A DNA stretch of 64,000 nt from NCBI RefSeq assembly GCF_032854445.1, contig NC_088300.1:57758984-57822983 (forward strand). Direction: 5' to 3'. Below the pieces are notes generated by a model, which was not told the origin of the DNA, ran no database searches, and was given only the letters and a program-made list of their open reading frames with translations. Source of the DNA: Liolophura sinensis. Lineage: Eukaryota; Mollusca; Polyplacophora; Chitonida; Chitonidae. The translations under genes were made by a program, and so were the position numbers. Within the stretch, counting starts at the first letter, position 1, and each line of letters starts with the position of its first letter. Shown here piece by piece: positions 1 through 13,500 of the stretch.

Positions 1-462
1 TTACATGAACATTCTTCCTCAGAAATATGATAATGGGTATTCATCATCAAAAATTCATATACATGTGCCAGTCCTAAATGCAATGAGGGACTTGTGCTTG
101 TATATTAGTAACACTTTAACTCTGCCAGGTGGATATATTCCAAAAGCGAACAAAAAAAAGGTTACAATTGAAGCCTCAAGTTCCCCACAAATTTGCAGGA
201 CTCTACAGAACACACATAAGCTGATCACGACAAAATAATCTGGGTCCAGGACAGATTCTGATTGGCTGGCCTATTAAATGTGACTAGCAAACTAGGTAAA
301 ATAGCTGGGTCAAACATGCACATACTGTGCTCTTATCTTATCGTAGATAGCAGACAGCCCTGGACAATACATGATACCTGGACTGTCTTACTAGTGCTAT
401 GCACATAATTATAGCATTTTCTGGTACTTGTACATGTGGTACATGTAATTTGTTTATAGGGC
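1..462. other. Intergenic, no gene seen
   Basis: No exon, RNA gene or repeat that I can support. The sequence runs into the minisatellite that starts near 463. Confidence 0.5.
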
Positions 463-905
463 AAAAAAATGTATGTACATCTACCTGTGCATGTTTGCAC
501 ATCTACCTGTACATGTGTGTACATCTATCTGTACATGTCCTGCACATCTACCTGTACATGTCTGTACATCTACCTGAACCTGTCTGTACATCTACCTGTA
601 CATATTTGCACATCTACTTGTATATGTGTGTACATCTACCTGTACATGTCTGCACATTTACCTGTACGTCTGTACATCTACCTGTACATGTGTGTACATC
701 TACCTGTACATGTCTGCACATTTACTGTATATGTCTGTATATCTACCTGTACATGTCTGTACATTTACCTGTACACGCGTGTACATCTACCTGTACATGT
801 CTGCACATCTACCTGTACATGTCTGCACATCTACCTGTACATGTGTGTACATCTACCTGTACATGTGTGAAACATCTACCTGTACATGTGTGAAACATAC
901 AGGTA
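463..905 (+). repeat. Minisatellite, ~22-bp unit
   Basis: About 20 imperfect copies of TGTACATCTACCTGTACATG and variants, with spacers TCTG, TGTG or TTTG. The unit is built around TGTACA and ACATGT palindromes. The apparent reading frames across it (Cys/Thr/His/Leu-rich) are products of the repeat. Confidence 0.93.
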
Positions 906-922
906 CTGTTCATTCTTAGGGT

Positions 923-1160
923 ATGGGGGACTCCGTGGCTCAGTTGGTTAGCGCGCTAGCGCAGCGTAATGACCCAGGAGTCTCTCACCAATGCGGTCGC
1001 TGTGAGTTCAAGTCCAGCTCATGCTGGCTTCCTCTCCGGCCGTATGTGGGAAGGTCTGTCAGCAACCTGCCGATGGTCATGGGTTTCCCCCGGGCTCTGT
1101 CCGGCCATAATGCTGGCCGCCGTCGTATGAGTGAAACATTCTTGAGTACGGCGTAAGGTT
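923..1160 (+). mobile_element. tRNA-derived SINE, near full length
   Basis: The head carries an A-box-like TGGCTCAGTTGG (954-965) and a B-box-like GAGTTCAAGTCC. The conserved body (GGGTTTCCCCCGGGCTCTG, ATAATGCTGGCCGCCGTCGT) and tail (TTCTTGAGTACGGCGTAA) follow. It is the best reference copy in this window of the family also present at 17682, 39776, 56186 and elsewhere. No target-site duplication is obvious. Confidence 0.88.
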
Positions 1161-3949
1161 CCTTATAGGTACCTTATAGGTTCAAAATCAGGTTCTGCTG
1201 ACATTTGCAATTTACACATGCTGTGCACATTCTTTTGTTGCCTTCTATACTATAATTTCCGGTTATTTACTTCTCTGAGTATCGTCCAATGTTGTTCATT
1301 TCCCATTTCCCAATAGTCTGCTTGCTGCTGCCTCATAAGAGTGAAGTGAGCAGCGGTCCGTGGTCTCAAACATATACCTTCGTGGGAGTAGTCAAATGGT
1401 ACATGTACATATGTAATTACATTAAATGAGCTAAAATTTCACCCATGAATAATTTGCACATTTTACAGGATTCCGATCATCTTAAATCTAATCATCTTAA
1501 GTAGAAAGCTCTTTGAAGTTGGCTTGGAAAGTAGAATGCCATCTTACTCTGAAAACATAGGTTTCAGAACCAAACATAATATAAATTTACTTTTTATATG
1601 CCTTTAAAAATGCACTTTAGTGAGGAAAATTTTAGGGCATTTACTGTATATGGTATTTGAGAACACACACATACATCTGCCCACTACCTGAGGATTAATA
1701 CATACACACACTGATAGGCCTTTGCAGTTCACCTTTAAAAAGGATATTCTTAATTAAACTGAACGGTAATGAGGAGCGATAACAAAGCTGTGAGGTGTAT
1801 CAGGAAATACAGTGAAAGAATAATATATTTTAAAGACCTTGAAGTTATTAAGTATGCAGTTAAGTAGGTGTTTATTCTAATTTTAATCTTCTTGTTTTAA
1901 AGAATTCTATCATAGTAGAAAGAACAGACAAGCAACTATACACTGACTTCAAAACAACAAAAATTATCTTTAAATGATAATTTTGTTTCAAGTAACATAT
2001 GCTTTTAAGTGTATGTAGTATTTTTGTTTACTGCCAATATATCTCTCTCCAAATTTAAGCACATTTTCATGTAACCTTCAAAAGTCATACAGCTGAATTC
2101 GAACCCTTTTGCTGAAAATGTATGAGTGTGACAGTGTCTAATATTAATAAAAAAAGACATAAAATAAAAAGCTGACTTCTGATATGTATATGTTAATCTC
2201 AAGTCAAAGTTACAAATATAGACCATTGTCTCAGCCACTTATTTTAATGGCAACATTGGGCTATCTGTTCTATTTTCCTCCGTCTACGAACTATGCTCCA
2301 AATACTCACTATTTCTCCATTTTCCCCAATTACAGTGAGTGAACAATTCTGGTTTCTTCATGTATTTGTTTCATAGTTGTTTAACATAACACTCATTTTT
2401 CATTAATACAGTGGTGGTCATGCAATCATCTTGTAAGTGGAGGAAACCAGAGTACCGCAGGCCATTGATAAATTACTGTCAAACTTTCTAATGTGTGACA
2501 AACAAGTATGCACACCATATGCACTACATCCTGTCATGAAAACCCCAGAAACATTGAGACTGGGGAATCCACAAATTCAATGTCCAAGGCTGTGAATGAA
2601 CTCGCTCCTCATCACATTCATGTGCCTTGTGACCGAAAAGCATGCAACTTAACCATGGCCCTCATGGTATTTACGTATGAGTTAACTGGCTGTATTCATC
2701 TTACTGGTCACAATTAATAGTAAAACACAACTTTTTATCCACAAATTTCTCATTCTTGTCCATATCTCGTCCATCTTTTTTTGTTAATTATTCATGAGAC
2801 TAGCTTATTTTATAGATTTATAGTTTGTGTCTCCTTTAGTTACTAATTCAACAACGTTAAATGTACTACCTCCATATTTTATATTTCTGACATTCATTCA
2901 GTCTGTCGACTGATTAGGTAATTAAATGTCAATCTTAAATAAAGACGGAGATTATTTAGACGGAGGAATTATTTAGTCACTTAAATTTGATGTTCGATCA
3001 AAGATATCTGAAAGGTTTTTTGAAACTTTATTTTGACAGATTTTTATACAGCGTAAGGCTGACAAATTCTTTCAACAGTAAAATATTTCCCATAGATTAC
3101 TGAATTTATAAAAGTGTGACAGTTGCGAGATTCGAATCCCTGTCTTCTGACGGCAACATGTGTCCAGTTTCTCTTTAACTCTAGGGACAAATATACTGTC
3201 ACGAGCGAGTAAATCGGATACTGTTGTATAGTGCCTACAGTCTGTAACGACCTACTGATACACCACGGCCATACTCGGTCATACGGTCAAGCTGACCCTA
3301 GTGTGGCCAGCATTCTCTCCGGCCACTCAGTCAACTGACCATCCGAGGTCGACCATCTCGTTTTCTCGATACAAACAAACAAAACAAATATTCACTCTTA
3401 CTTTCGATTTACTTACCGGTCAGTGTGATATCTGATCAGCTTTCGTCTTAATTTGATGCCAACTTTACGCTAAAAACAAGAAATAAACAAACAAAAAATA
3501 GCGGTTCGCAACTAGTAACATTCAGCTCAGAAATTCTCGACCAGCGTAATGAATTATGGGTAATGTAGGTCATTCTCGGGTCATTGGTACACAGGCTGGC
3601 ATCCCATTCTATCTTGAATCGGAAGCCAGCTGAATGATCATCTCACTCACCCCACACGAGACTGAATTCGCTGCAGCTTCATACCTAGGACTTATATGCT
3701 AAAGTAGTCCCAGTTCAAACATAACACAGACGGGTTCAACACAAACCGATGCGCTAAATATCTTGGAGTGAAGTATATGAGACATAGGAAAAACATAATA
3801 TCGCTTTTGGTCTTTGTTTTACATATATACATTTTTTTTGTATTATATTTTTTGTTTAGTCCTAGACATGCCACTGTTCATTTATTCGGCTATTGAACGC
3901 GATTTTACATTTGTAACCCTCACACTATCCATGTTACATATACATACTC
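1161..3949. other. Intergenic, AT-rich, mostly unassigned
   Basis: No supported gene. It holds a CAGTTCACCTTT word at 1725-1736, also found at the end of the element at 57441-58293. It also holds a dispersed repeat around 2815-2960 that recurs at 7930-8050. The GC-richer stretch 3230-3360 shows no exon. Confidence 0.45.
2815..2960 (+). repeat. Diverged dispersed repeat, copy A
   Basis: Shares ordered blocks with 7930-8050: AAATGTACTAC, CCATATTTTATATTT, GACTGA, AAATGTC, AATAA and TTTAG-like ends, in the same orientation. The class is unknown. Confidence 0.55.
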
Positions 3950-3997
3950 AGCTCTGGCAAACATATACATATATATATATATATATATGCCAGAGCT
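3950..3997. repeat. Inverted repeat around a TA microsatellite
   Basis: Perfect 10-bp arms AGCTCTGGCA (3950-3959) and TGCCAGAGCT (3988-3997) flank a 28-base loop made mostly of alternating TA. It would form a cruciform or hairpin. It could be a tiny palindromic element whose centre grew by TA slippage. Confidence 0.8.
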
Positions 3998-4044
3998 AAG
4001 TACAGTAAGAGTTGCGGCCCTTCCAGCGATGAATGAGCTCTTAG

Positions 4045-4175
4045 CCAAGCGGTTCATTTATTTTATTTGTTTATTTTATTATTGTTTTCCGCTGTACGAT
4101 TTCGGTGAAAAGGAAACACACGACCAACCGCAGCTTGCTGCAGACCTTCTCACCTACGGCCAGAGACGAAGCCAG
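4045..4175 (-). mobile_element. Degenerate SINE fragment
   Basis: Diverged minus-strand copy of the common SINE: T/A-rich tail, TTTTCCGCTGTACGATTTCG, ACACGACCAACCGCAGCTTG and CTACGGCCAGAGACGAAGCC line up with the tail-to-body order of better copies. Confidence 0.65.
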
Positions 4176-5590
4176 TATATGGTATAGGCGGGTACTGGGT
4201 TAAAATTTCACACCCAGGGTTTAAATACCCATATACCCTTCTCAACACGCAGATAACTTAAAATACATTCGTCTTTTGCGTTTGTTTACTTGCTTGGAAA
4301 ATCAAGTGTAGATCTTGCATGCAAATTTACATGACTGAGGCAGTACAGAATCAGCCGAGTCATCGGCCGGCATGTGGCCGACACTATATGTCTTCCCGGC
4401 ATATACAGGTGTATAGCCTGTTCTGATATCTACTGCAATTGAAAGGTAAATAAATTGGTCTTTCGGTTATCACCTATGTTCAATGGTTCGTCATATAGTA
4501 TATACTAACATGCAAGAAATATACCGTAAAAGCCTATACAATGTGGAATCGGAGACAGACAAGACATACAGTTCCTGCAAGAATGCACGCAGTGCTATCA
4601 GTATAGGCTAGGCCCAAATGTGTTACACAGTCTGTTTTGCTGGGAATTTACTCATTTTTGCCAGTACGAGGGCCGCTTTGAACAAATTTGTTTTGGTAAT
4701 TGACTTTGAAATTCAACAATGTTGCTTATAATAAAGGTAACATTTCTCTTTTTGTTCAATTAAACGCAAATATAAGGGTGAAATTTGTCATGTTTATCAA
4801 AAGATATAGCGTATAGAAACCATTCTTTTTCATCCATATGAAACACTCAGTTAAGCGCATTAAAACATACCTCCTTGTTTCAGTTTAAAACACGTGCTCG
4901 GATTTTATAAACTTTAATATCCAAGAACTCAGAACAAGAAGGGTCCGCCGACATTAAAGTTTCTAGGGTTGGTATCAGGCATACATAGGCCAACAGCAAC
5001 GTTTTTCGCCTTCTCCAAAAGGAAAAACGCGGCCTTCACTGAAAAGTCACTTTTAAAGAGTAACTGTGTAAATATTTCGTTGTGTAAGAATATCCCTGAC
5101 TCACCCAGTACCAACAACACTCTTATTTGAGCACGACAAATTCATTCCACGAAAAACGTTTTTATCAAAGACTTCATAAAGTGAAATAAAATGTGATGGT
5201 TTATGCTACATCATCTGCTACGGCGAATGAAACAAGATTGCTGTGACACCACGACGATCGAAAATTGTAGGGAGAGAAGCCAGGCATAGCCAGTGCTTTG
5301 AATAGATCTCATACTGTAAATTAACGTGGTTTACTTCCGGCCGCATGTGTTACTTCAAGAAACCACACCTAACAATACTGCAGAGTTATTAAGCGTTTCT
5401 TTTGAAAAGTAGAAGGTTAACTTTTCTGTTTATCAAACTCGACACTGGCCCTGCTGTCTATATATGCCAAGCAGTTGCGATGGCGCTACGTGTGTTTGTA
5501 TTGACACTTATAGGGATAGATCAAACGCAGTTCATGGGTGTTCATGGAGTTTTTCGTACAGTCAACGTTTTTATGTAAGGAAAACGCATC
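4176..5590. other. Intergenic, no gene seen
   Basis: A modest minus-strand reading frame at 4929-5120 has no recognisable family and no supporting splice partners. Nothing else is supported. Confidence 0.4.
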
Positions 5591-5598
5591 AAAAGAAT

Positions 5599-5756
5599 AT
5601 TTGATTATTTATTTATTTATTTTGTTGATGTTTTACGCCGTATACTCAAGAATATTTCACTTATATATTCGAGGACGGAGAGAATTATGGTGAAAAGAAA
5701 ACCCACGATCACCCGCATGTTGCTGAAAGACTTTCACCCGTACGAAATGCATAGCT
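5599..5756 (-). mobile_element. SINE copy with 8-bp target-site duplication
   Basis: Tail ATTTATTTATTT then TTTTACGCCGTATACTCAAG and ATTTCACTTATAT mark the minus-strand SINE. It is flanked by direct AAAAGAAT at 5591-5598 and 5757-5764. The 5' (head) part is missing. Confidence 0.75.
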
Positions 5757-5764
5757 AAAAGAAT

Positions 5765-7036
5765 TATATGGGTTTCGCACTGCAACGCTTGTATGTGTAA
5801 TTTCACCTCGGATGCAAACCATATATACTGCACTGGAAGAGGTCAGTAAATAACGAATATCTATAGTGTATATAGAGCGAAACTGGAAAGCGTACTGCTT
5901 CTTCGTGTGTTATACGAAAGCAGAAAGTGAAATTTGTCACGTCTGTATTAGACATTATACTATGTATATATAACTACGATTTAGAATATAACTTGCGTTT
6001 TGTCGCCACGGTGTGTATATATGGAAGAAATCGATGTCAATGCAGACCTGGGCAAAAAGCATATACAACATTTTATTGGTCGCACTTGTCGCATGCGGCA
6101 ACCTTGTATAGGCTAAAACCAATTTGCAATAAAATGAAATATGCACATATATGTACTTTGGGAAATAATTTGTATAGTAATTTTGTGAACAACAATATGA
6201 TTGCTATATTCATTTCATGTAGTAAAACCATACAGACTACATTATAAGTCGGCGTGTGCAAGAATATTTTATAACATGCTATATGCATGCTAAATAGGGA
6301 TATAGCATTGTATCAGCACATCGATGGAAATATTTGAAGCAAAAATCCTACATCCTGATACAAGTATAACTGTATAGAAGTACAATGAAGCATATATGGC
6401 TCTTAGATTAATTCAGGCCCCCCATTAAGCTTATATTTACAATTTAACCATTGTAAACCCTTTGATCATCAATGCATGTATAAGGCCTATACACGTAGTT
6501 TCCTCTCCTCTTCCAGCGTTATGTGCCAGGAATAGTCATTGAAAGGGTGTAGTATATATATCGTATATGCATGCATTATGGTATCAGCATATAAGAAAGT
6601 TGCTTTCTTATATTTTAACATTTCAGACTTCAGGCCTTACAGGTTGACAAATCCGTAATATACATTAAAATAAACGAAAAAGAAGCCCTCAGCTGAGCAA
6701 ACTGTGGCAGACTGGTATACACCATTTCAAGACATCTTTTTATTATATCTTTATAAGTATTGTATGTTTTCAATGACATTACACACTGAAACTCTATTAT
6801 ACTCGGTTATGAATAACGTACAATACTCAAGTATATAATTATATATACATATGTATGTAATGTATCTGTATATGTTTCTCAAAAGCCCCAAGGACAAATA
6901 CGTATATATAATACGTATAAGGTGAACTTCACGAAATAAACAGATAAATAATAAAATGGGTCAAAGGGAATTTGTTCAGTGGAAGCCCTGCATGTAGTGG
7001 TTGAATATCCTCAAAATAAACAAAATGAGGTCCAAA
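5765..7036. other. Intergenic upstream of RMND5, no gene seen
   Basis: Very AT-rich with many TATATA words. No exon, tRNA or repeat with clear boundaries is visible. Confidence 0.4.
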
Positions 7037-7165
7037 ACACTTATTTATTTATTTGTTTGTTTGTTTCATTGATGATTTACGCCGTACTCAGGAATATTTC
7101 GCATAGGCCTATATGACGGCAGCAAGCAATATTGAAGGAGGAAACCGGCAGAGCCCCAGGGGAAT
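7037..7165 (-). mobile_element. SINE 3'-end fragment upstream of RMND5
   Basis: TTATTTATTTATTTG then GATTTACGCCGTACTCAGGA, ATATTTCGCAT, GGAGGAAACCGGCAGAGCCC. This is a truncated minus-strand copy ending about 260 bases before the RMND5 start codon, so it may lie in or next to the promoter. Confidence 0.85.
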
Positions 7166-7425
7166 AGTAACACTGAATATTTTGTTTTACACTTCTGTGC
7201 GTGTTCTCCATAACGGAAATAAAAATTTTATTGTTTAGCTTTTCTGAGTCATTAATAGCCGCTTGAATAGTAATGAACCACAGGTTCATTATGCAGCATG
7301 TAACCAAGGTGGGAAGTGGCACAAAATTACCCAAGTCACATTTGACGTTAATTCTCCACACAGAGTTACCAGCCCTTTGAACATGTTATGAGAGGGCGCT
7401 CGTGCAGGGATTGTATCAAACAAAG

Positions 7426-7564
7426 ATGGATGCGTGTATCGCAGTTGAAAGAGAACTGGACAGAGTTTTGTCAAAGTTCTCTGGTTTACAGGAACACGAT
7501 CGAAAAACCCTAGATGATATCGCACAGTATGTACAAAACATCCGAGAGAATTGGTTGATGGTAG
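7426..7564 (+). CDS. RMND5A: RMND5 exon 1
   Basis: Encodes residues 1-46 and one base of codon 47, starting [20 protein letters not shown]. Two donors lie four bases apart, after 7560 (ATG|GTAGGT) and after 7564 (TAG|GTATTC). Only the second keeps the frame with exon 2, giving the joint WLMV-VPSDQ, so it is chosen. A SINE remnant ends about 260 bases upstream. The 5' UTR and transcription start are not determined. Confidence 0.9.
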
Positions 7565-10500
7565 GTATTCGAACCTCGCTCTAGAGTACCTCAATCTATA
7601 CTTTTGTGAGGTGCCACTACTGGTTACTACCAAGTAAACGTAATAGATAACATTTAGATGTGTTAATAGATGTAACTTTGACATTCGCGTTTGAGTGGTT
7701 ATTATAAAGTTTACTGTGAAATTTGACTCTTTCACAAAAAAACAAACAAACCAAACATCTCGAAACATTTCCAAATTCTAAATTCTGTCAGTTTATGAAA
7801 GTAGGCCTAAGTAAGAGGTATGACCCGCGTCTATCAGGAGTTTTTAGCAGATGATTTGACAACTGGACCATGTTGGGAATATATTATTATTCATTCTAAT
7901 TCACAAAAACAGAAACCTATATACATTATACAGTTATTCAACAGCATGAAATGTACTACTGTATTTCCATATTTTATATTTACATTCTTTCGGTTTGTTG
8001 ACTGACAAAGTAAATGTCCGAATGTTGAATAAGGAGGGAGACCACTTAGCTTGCTCCATTACATATACAGTAAATCAGTGATGATTTCAAAGAAATTGTT
8101 TTACTGGCTAATTGTCTTGTTGAACCAAATTGTAGTACAATGAGGTACTACATCCAGTGACATCCTTTACCTTATGCTATGGAAGTGTTGGTTGATATAA
8201 AGGTTATTTGCGTCTAGTCCGAAATAGAGATGCCAAGGCAACTCTTTTGATGAAAGATGTCATTAGCAGCAAAATACACTCCGATTTGTGGTTTTGCAGT
8301 GATGTCATGGCTGCTCTGAGCCAATCAGCAGCACAATCTTTGGTCACTTGACTAGGGTACTGGAGGTGAAACCCAAGTGAGATAGGTACTAAAGGAGATT
8401 TTCGCATAAAAATTGACAAATATAGCTTTTAGGTGAGAATTTGTTTTTGGAAAAGTAATCAAGATGTATCTTTCCTTCAGGTATGATAGTTTGAATGCCC
8501 TTTAGTTCTTCAAATTTTAGCAGTCGCAAAAATCTGCATTTCGATCATTAGTTCCATGTTATTTATCACCACCTGCTTGTTGCAAGAAACCCAATGCTTG
8601 AAACTATAAATACAAGGAACTGTCTCTTGTATGTAGCAGTTGGATAGTCTTCTTCGAAGGATAAAAAACACTCAATATGGGATATCCTTTGGCTAATTTA
8701 AAACATAAAACATGTTACATCTGTTGATAATTTCTTTATCAGGAAATGCTCTTTCCAAAGTCAGGCATCCACTTGAACAGTCATTATTGTTTAGTAATAT
8801 CTTTGTGGAATCTTATCTCTGCCACAAGGGACCTTCATAAATTCACATGATAGTAAGGATTGATCTGGTGAACAGTTGACGTGTGGGCACTGGTACAAAC
8901 TTGAAGGAAAATTGTTCATGGCTGTAATGTTTTGTGTTTTATTGTGATACCATAATTAGATGTACGTGTACATTTGGACTTTCATCGTTCAAAGGGGAAG
9001 GCCCATCACTATCTCACGAAGTTGCACCCAACAGACTTTTTTTATGTAGGAATGCTTTCAGACATTAATAATGCCCGCCATCATCAAAAAAGTATTGTGG
9101 ACTAATCTGCATGAAACCTGGGTCACACAGGTAATGTTATGTAATAGGCAGACTGGTGGTGTGAACCTTTGTCTCACAGATATACATTAATTGGTAGTGG
9201 GATGAGAGGGGTGGGCGGCAGATGTTAGTCACTGATCAAGCCTGAGAGCCATGTACCTCTCCAGTGAGTTAAATCCTCACATTGAGGTACCTTCCATTAA
9301 AATTATCGTTCCGCTGACCTTCATGGTTTTAGTCCTTTTGTACAGATGATTTTGATTTCATACAGTATCTTTAGTAATTAAGGTACAGTAACGTTTGCTT
9401 CTCAATAGTGTTTTGAATAATTTTACCACACTCATCTTGCCACACTAAATTTCTGTCTGATGTGACAATAACATATTCAGTCCATCATTGTAACATATTG
9501 AAGGCTTATAAAACACACAAAAGGATAGAATGTTCTTTTGTAAACTATTTTGTTATAAGGATAAAGTCAGTTACAAGATGTGTGTAATCTACCAACATCC
9601 ACAATTCCACATGTTTTCCTCATCTTGCTGTTTGAACACATTAATATTTCTAACACCAGAACATGTACTAACCCACCACATGTTGTTGTTACCGCTGCAA
9701 TAGGTATATATTTTACAGTGCCAAGTGACCAGGAGCTGTCTGCCCCTCACAAGCTCATCCTGACACAATGTCTAAGAAAGGTCAGGGACACGATAACCAG
9801 AGTGGGATCAGAACACCGTGACCTCCACAGCTCCGTCTCCAAAGTGGGCAAGGCCATTGACAGGGTTAGTGTAGCTTTCAGATAGTTCTTCATGTGATAC
9901 TGGTGTCAGACAGGATACTATTCAGTATACTAGACACAGTGCATCAGTTTTTTTCATGTACCCCGTTGATTTACTTAAATCATTCAGCATGCTGAATAAA
10001 GTCATTTATAGAATTGAATTTAACATCCTGATATATTTGTTCACATATATTTAAAGACATATTCAGTAAAATTTCTTTTACATGACAGCAGTTGTATGGG
10101 CACAGCAATCCAGAGGAATACCTTTTTTTTTTTTTTTTTTGATGTGTTCATGTAAGAAAGGTGTAAGCAAGCCAGCATGACAATGATTTACTGAAGATAT
10201 CAATTAAAGGCAAGTAATCAACTTTGCTAAAAGAGATAAATTGTCAAATACCTATTAAAGAATGATTCCTGCCCTTTTCCCTCTTTGGCATCCTTCATCT
10301 GTAAAACCTAATATGATCATCGCTTACGGGAAACATGTATGAGTTTGATGTCAAACCACAATCAAATAATTTACATAAACAGACATGAGGTAGCTGAGGT
10401 TTCTAGGGAATTTACATGTGTGTTGTTGTGTTTGTGTTTTCAGAATTTTGTGGCAGAGTTCCATTCAGTGACAACAGCTGGGGTGTTTGAGGGAGAAGAT

Positions 10501-13500
10501 AAAAGCCGACAGTTAAATGAAGTGGTTTGTGAGCACTTTCTACGACAGGGAATGTTGGACATTGCTGAGCAACTTAACGAGGTACGAAAGTAAATACATG
10601 CAGATAACTTACATGTACTGTGTATGGTAAAGTGAGGCAGGGAATGTTGGACATTGCTGACCAGCTTAATGAGGTTCACAAAGGAAATACATAGGATAAC
10701 ATACATGTATTGTATATCGTGAAGTGGGATGTGCTTTTAAATAGCATTATAGGTGTTGTGTCAGAAATCTGTGCCTTGAAATGCCCACTTAACTTTGTTT
10801 AACTCTATAAAATAAGTGAGAACTTTAACTTTAAACTTTTGAATGGTAAAACTAATGCAAAGAGCCAGAATTAACATTGGGCTTATTTATTGGTTAGGCT
10901 GCTGAGCAAATGAGCTGTCTTGACCTTTTTAGTGATGATGTTTCACAAGCACATTGTTAGCAATGCATAAATTTGTGTGCATCTTTCTAACAGCTGGTTT
11001 CAAGAATTTTTCCTACAATAATTTGCTTTTATCCTGTTTATCTTTCAGGAAGCCCAGTTGAATATGTCTGGAGATCAGAAAGAGCCGTTCTTAGAGCTTC
11101 ATCGTATATTAGGGGCTTTAAAGCAGCGGGACATGCAACCAGCATTAAGGTATGTGTTGATAAGGATATATCGATCATCTTGGAGAGGCACTGTGTTTTG
11201 TTTATGAGTACAAATAGGTCGCCTGGTTATAACCTGACATGGTAAAAAGTAAGTTTGACATAAATGTGCTGTCATGTTACTAATATACTTGATATTTTAT
11301 TATCACACTAAATACCATACATGAAAGAATGTGTGATGCTCTTAGTACTGTGCCTATGCAGTATGATACAATTTTTATTCACACAAATTTCTGTGTTTGC
11401 AGATGGGCACAGTTGAATCGCAATCAGCTTCTGGCTCATGGAAGCTCTTTAGAGTTCAAACTTCACAGGTTATACTTCATTGATCTGATCAAACAAGGCC
11501 CAAGTAGGCAGAGAGAAGCCCTTATGTATGCCCGCAATTTTTCCCTCTTTACCAGCCATGACAAAGGTCAGTTTCAAATCATTTGTGAATTATCATAACT
11601 TTGTCCAGTTAAGTAGTATTTCTCATCATACAACCGCCCATGTTAATGCCTGTGTAGTTTTATCTTTGCATCCATAGCAGCATATTACAATGGCCAGCAT
11701 GAACAACTGTTACTGTTACCTGTGTCTGTTATCCTTTCCGTCCACAAATGCCAGTATTTGGTATTAATAATATCTCTAATTGGATATAAATTGAATTTCA
11801 AGATAAACATGATGCATATTCTCCCAGTTGATGATAGATTGAAATGTTATAAAAGAAAAGCTTAAATAACCTGTTACATTTATGAGTAAAACGGTGAAAG
11901 AATAGCCATTTAAAATGAGCTGTGTGATGAAAGTAAACGCATTTTGTTGACTCTTTTGATGTGTTCATCTGTTCATTTTTGTAATGCTTATATATTATAA
12001 ATATTGTTGTCCATTAGACCTGCAGGCATTGATGGGCAGCCTTCTGTACCTGAGACAGGGGATACAGAACTCTCCCTATGCATACCTCTTGGACCCGCTG
12101 TACTGGGATGAGATCTGTGACGTGTTTACTCGTGATGCCTGTGCCCTTATGGGTCTGTCTGTAGAGAGTCCCCTTAGTGTCAGGTATACACCTTGTGACT
12201 ACCCATGGAAAGTCTTATCACTCCAGACATCTATATTTATTGCCTTAATCTAACACTTAAATTTTACTTGCACAGTACAGAAATGTCTTAGTTATCTAGT
12301 CTGCGACTACTGTAAATCTTCAACCCTTTTGACCTTGCATGCACTTTTTTTAGTGGAATTTATGCATACAATTATTATTACGCTAAAATAATTTTTTTGC
12401 ATCACTAAAGGTTTTCTAGTATCCCTTTTGCTTCTCAACTCTATCAGTATACGTATTACGTGTATATTGACATCTGTATGAGAGGTCTACCAGCAGCTGG
12501 CAGACCGTCATGGGTTTCACCCAGGGCTCTGCTCGGTTTTCTCGTACTATAATTCTGGCTGCTGCGGTTTAAGTGAAAAATTCTTGATTGCATCGTAAAA
12601 CCCAAATCAAATGAATAGAGTTTGAAGCACCTCTGTACCTGACTGCATCTGTTTTCTTATATTTAGTACCTCTGCATAGAGAAATGGACCTGCTATTTGG
12701 GAATCAGGGCTGTCATACTGGACAGCTGTTACAAATGGGTGTCATTGTTTATATTTTTGTAGCAAGCTGCATCAAGATTTAGCTAATTTTCACGATGTAA
12801 CTGTTTGTGCCCCGCATCTGTTTGGATACCACTCTTGAAGAAACAAGTGAAACCATCTCCTCCATAAATATTTCTTTGGTTGAGGAAAGTGATGAATGCT
12901 CATCCAATCTCCTTTATATTGGACAGGAAGCTTGGTCACTAACTTATGTGAGCAATTCATAAAAAATAAATACATGTATAATATATACCAATTGTAAATA
13001 TTTATTTTTATTTTTTCTAATGTAACAATGTAGTAATCATAGGTTTGTGTCTCTACTTTTCCAGTATACGGGCTGGTTGTATAGCTCTTCCTCCTTTATT
13101 AAATATTCGTCAAGTGATGCAGGCTCGCCAGTGCTCGAATGTGTGGTCAGCTAAGGATGAATTACCTGTAAGTACTGACAGCTGGTTACATGTCCTAACA
13201 CCCTGAAGACAAATGGCTGAGGGGGCTTTAAAAGTGTTCTTACATGCACCTTTGACCAGTTTGGGATACGTTCTACTGCAGTCAGGATGTTGGTAAGGCA
13301 CCTAATTTCACAAACTGGTTTCCTCCACCAATAAACTTGACCGCTGTTATATTTATAGTATTATTATTATTATTATTATTTATAGGATTATTAAACACAG
13401 TCACATATGTCAAGCATCCCAGTAACTTACTCTTTTCTTTAATTCCTAATAGGTTGTTTCTTGATGTAAGATTGTATAGTGGATAGCCATCATGCTGTAA

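Noticed and set aside
399-919. Cys/Thr/His-rich plus-strand frames
   Set aside because: Translation of the 22-bp TGTACATC minisatellite.
923-1010. A functional tRNA gene
   Set aside because: A and B boxes are present, but the acceptor stem and anticodon arm do not pair properly and the sequence continues into a SINE body.
4929-5120. Small minus-strand gene
   Set aside because: No family resemblance, no start context or introns that extend it; too short to support.
10633-10680. An alternative coding exon from the duplicated exon 3 piece
   Set aside because: It lacks a pyrimidine tract and acceptor, and extension from exon 3 meets a stop four codons into the intron.
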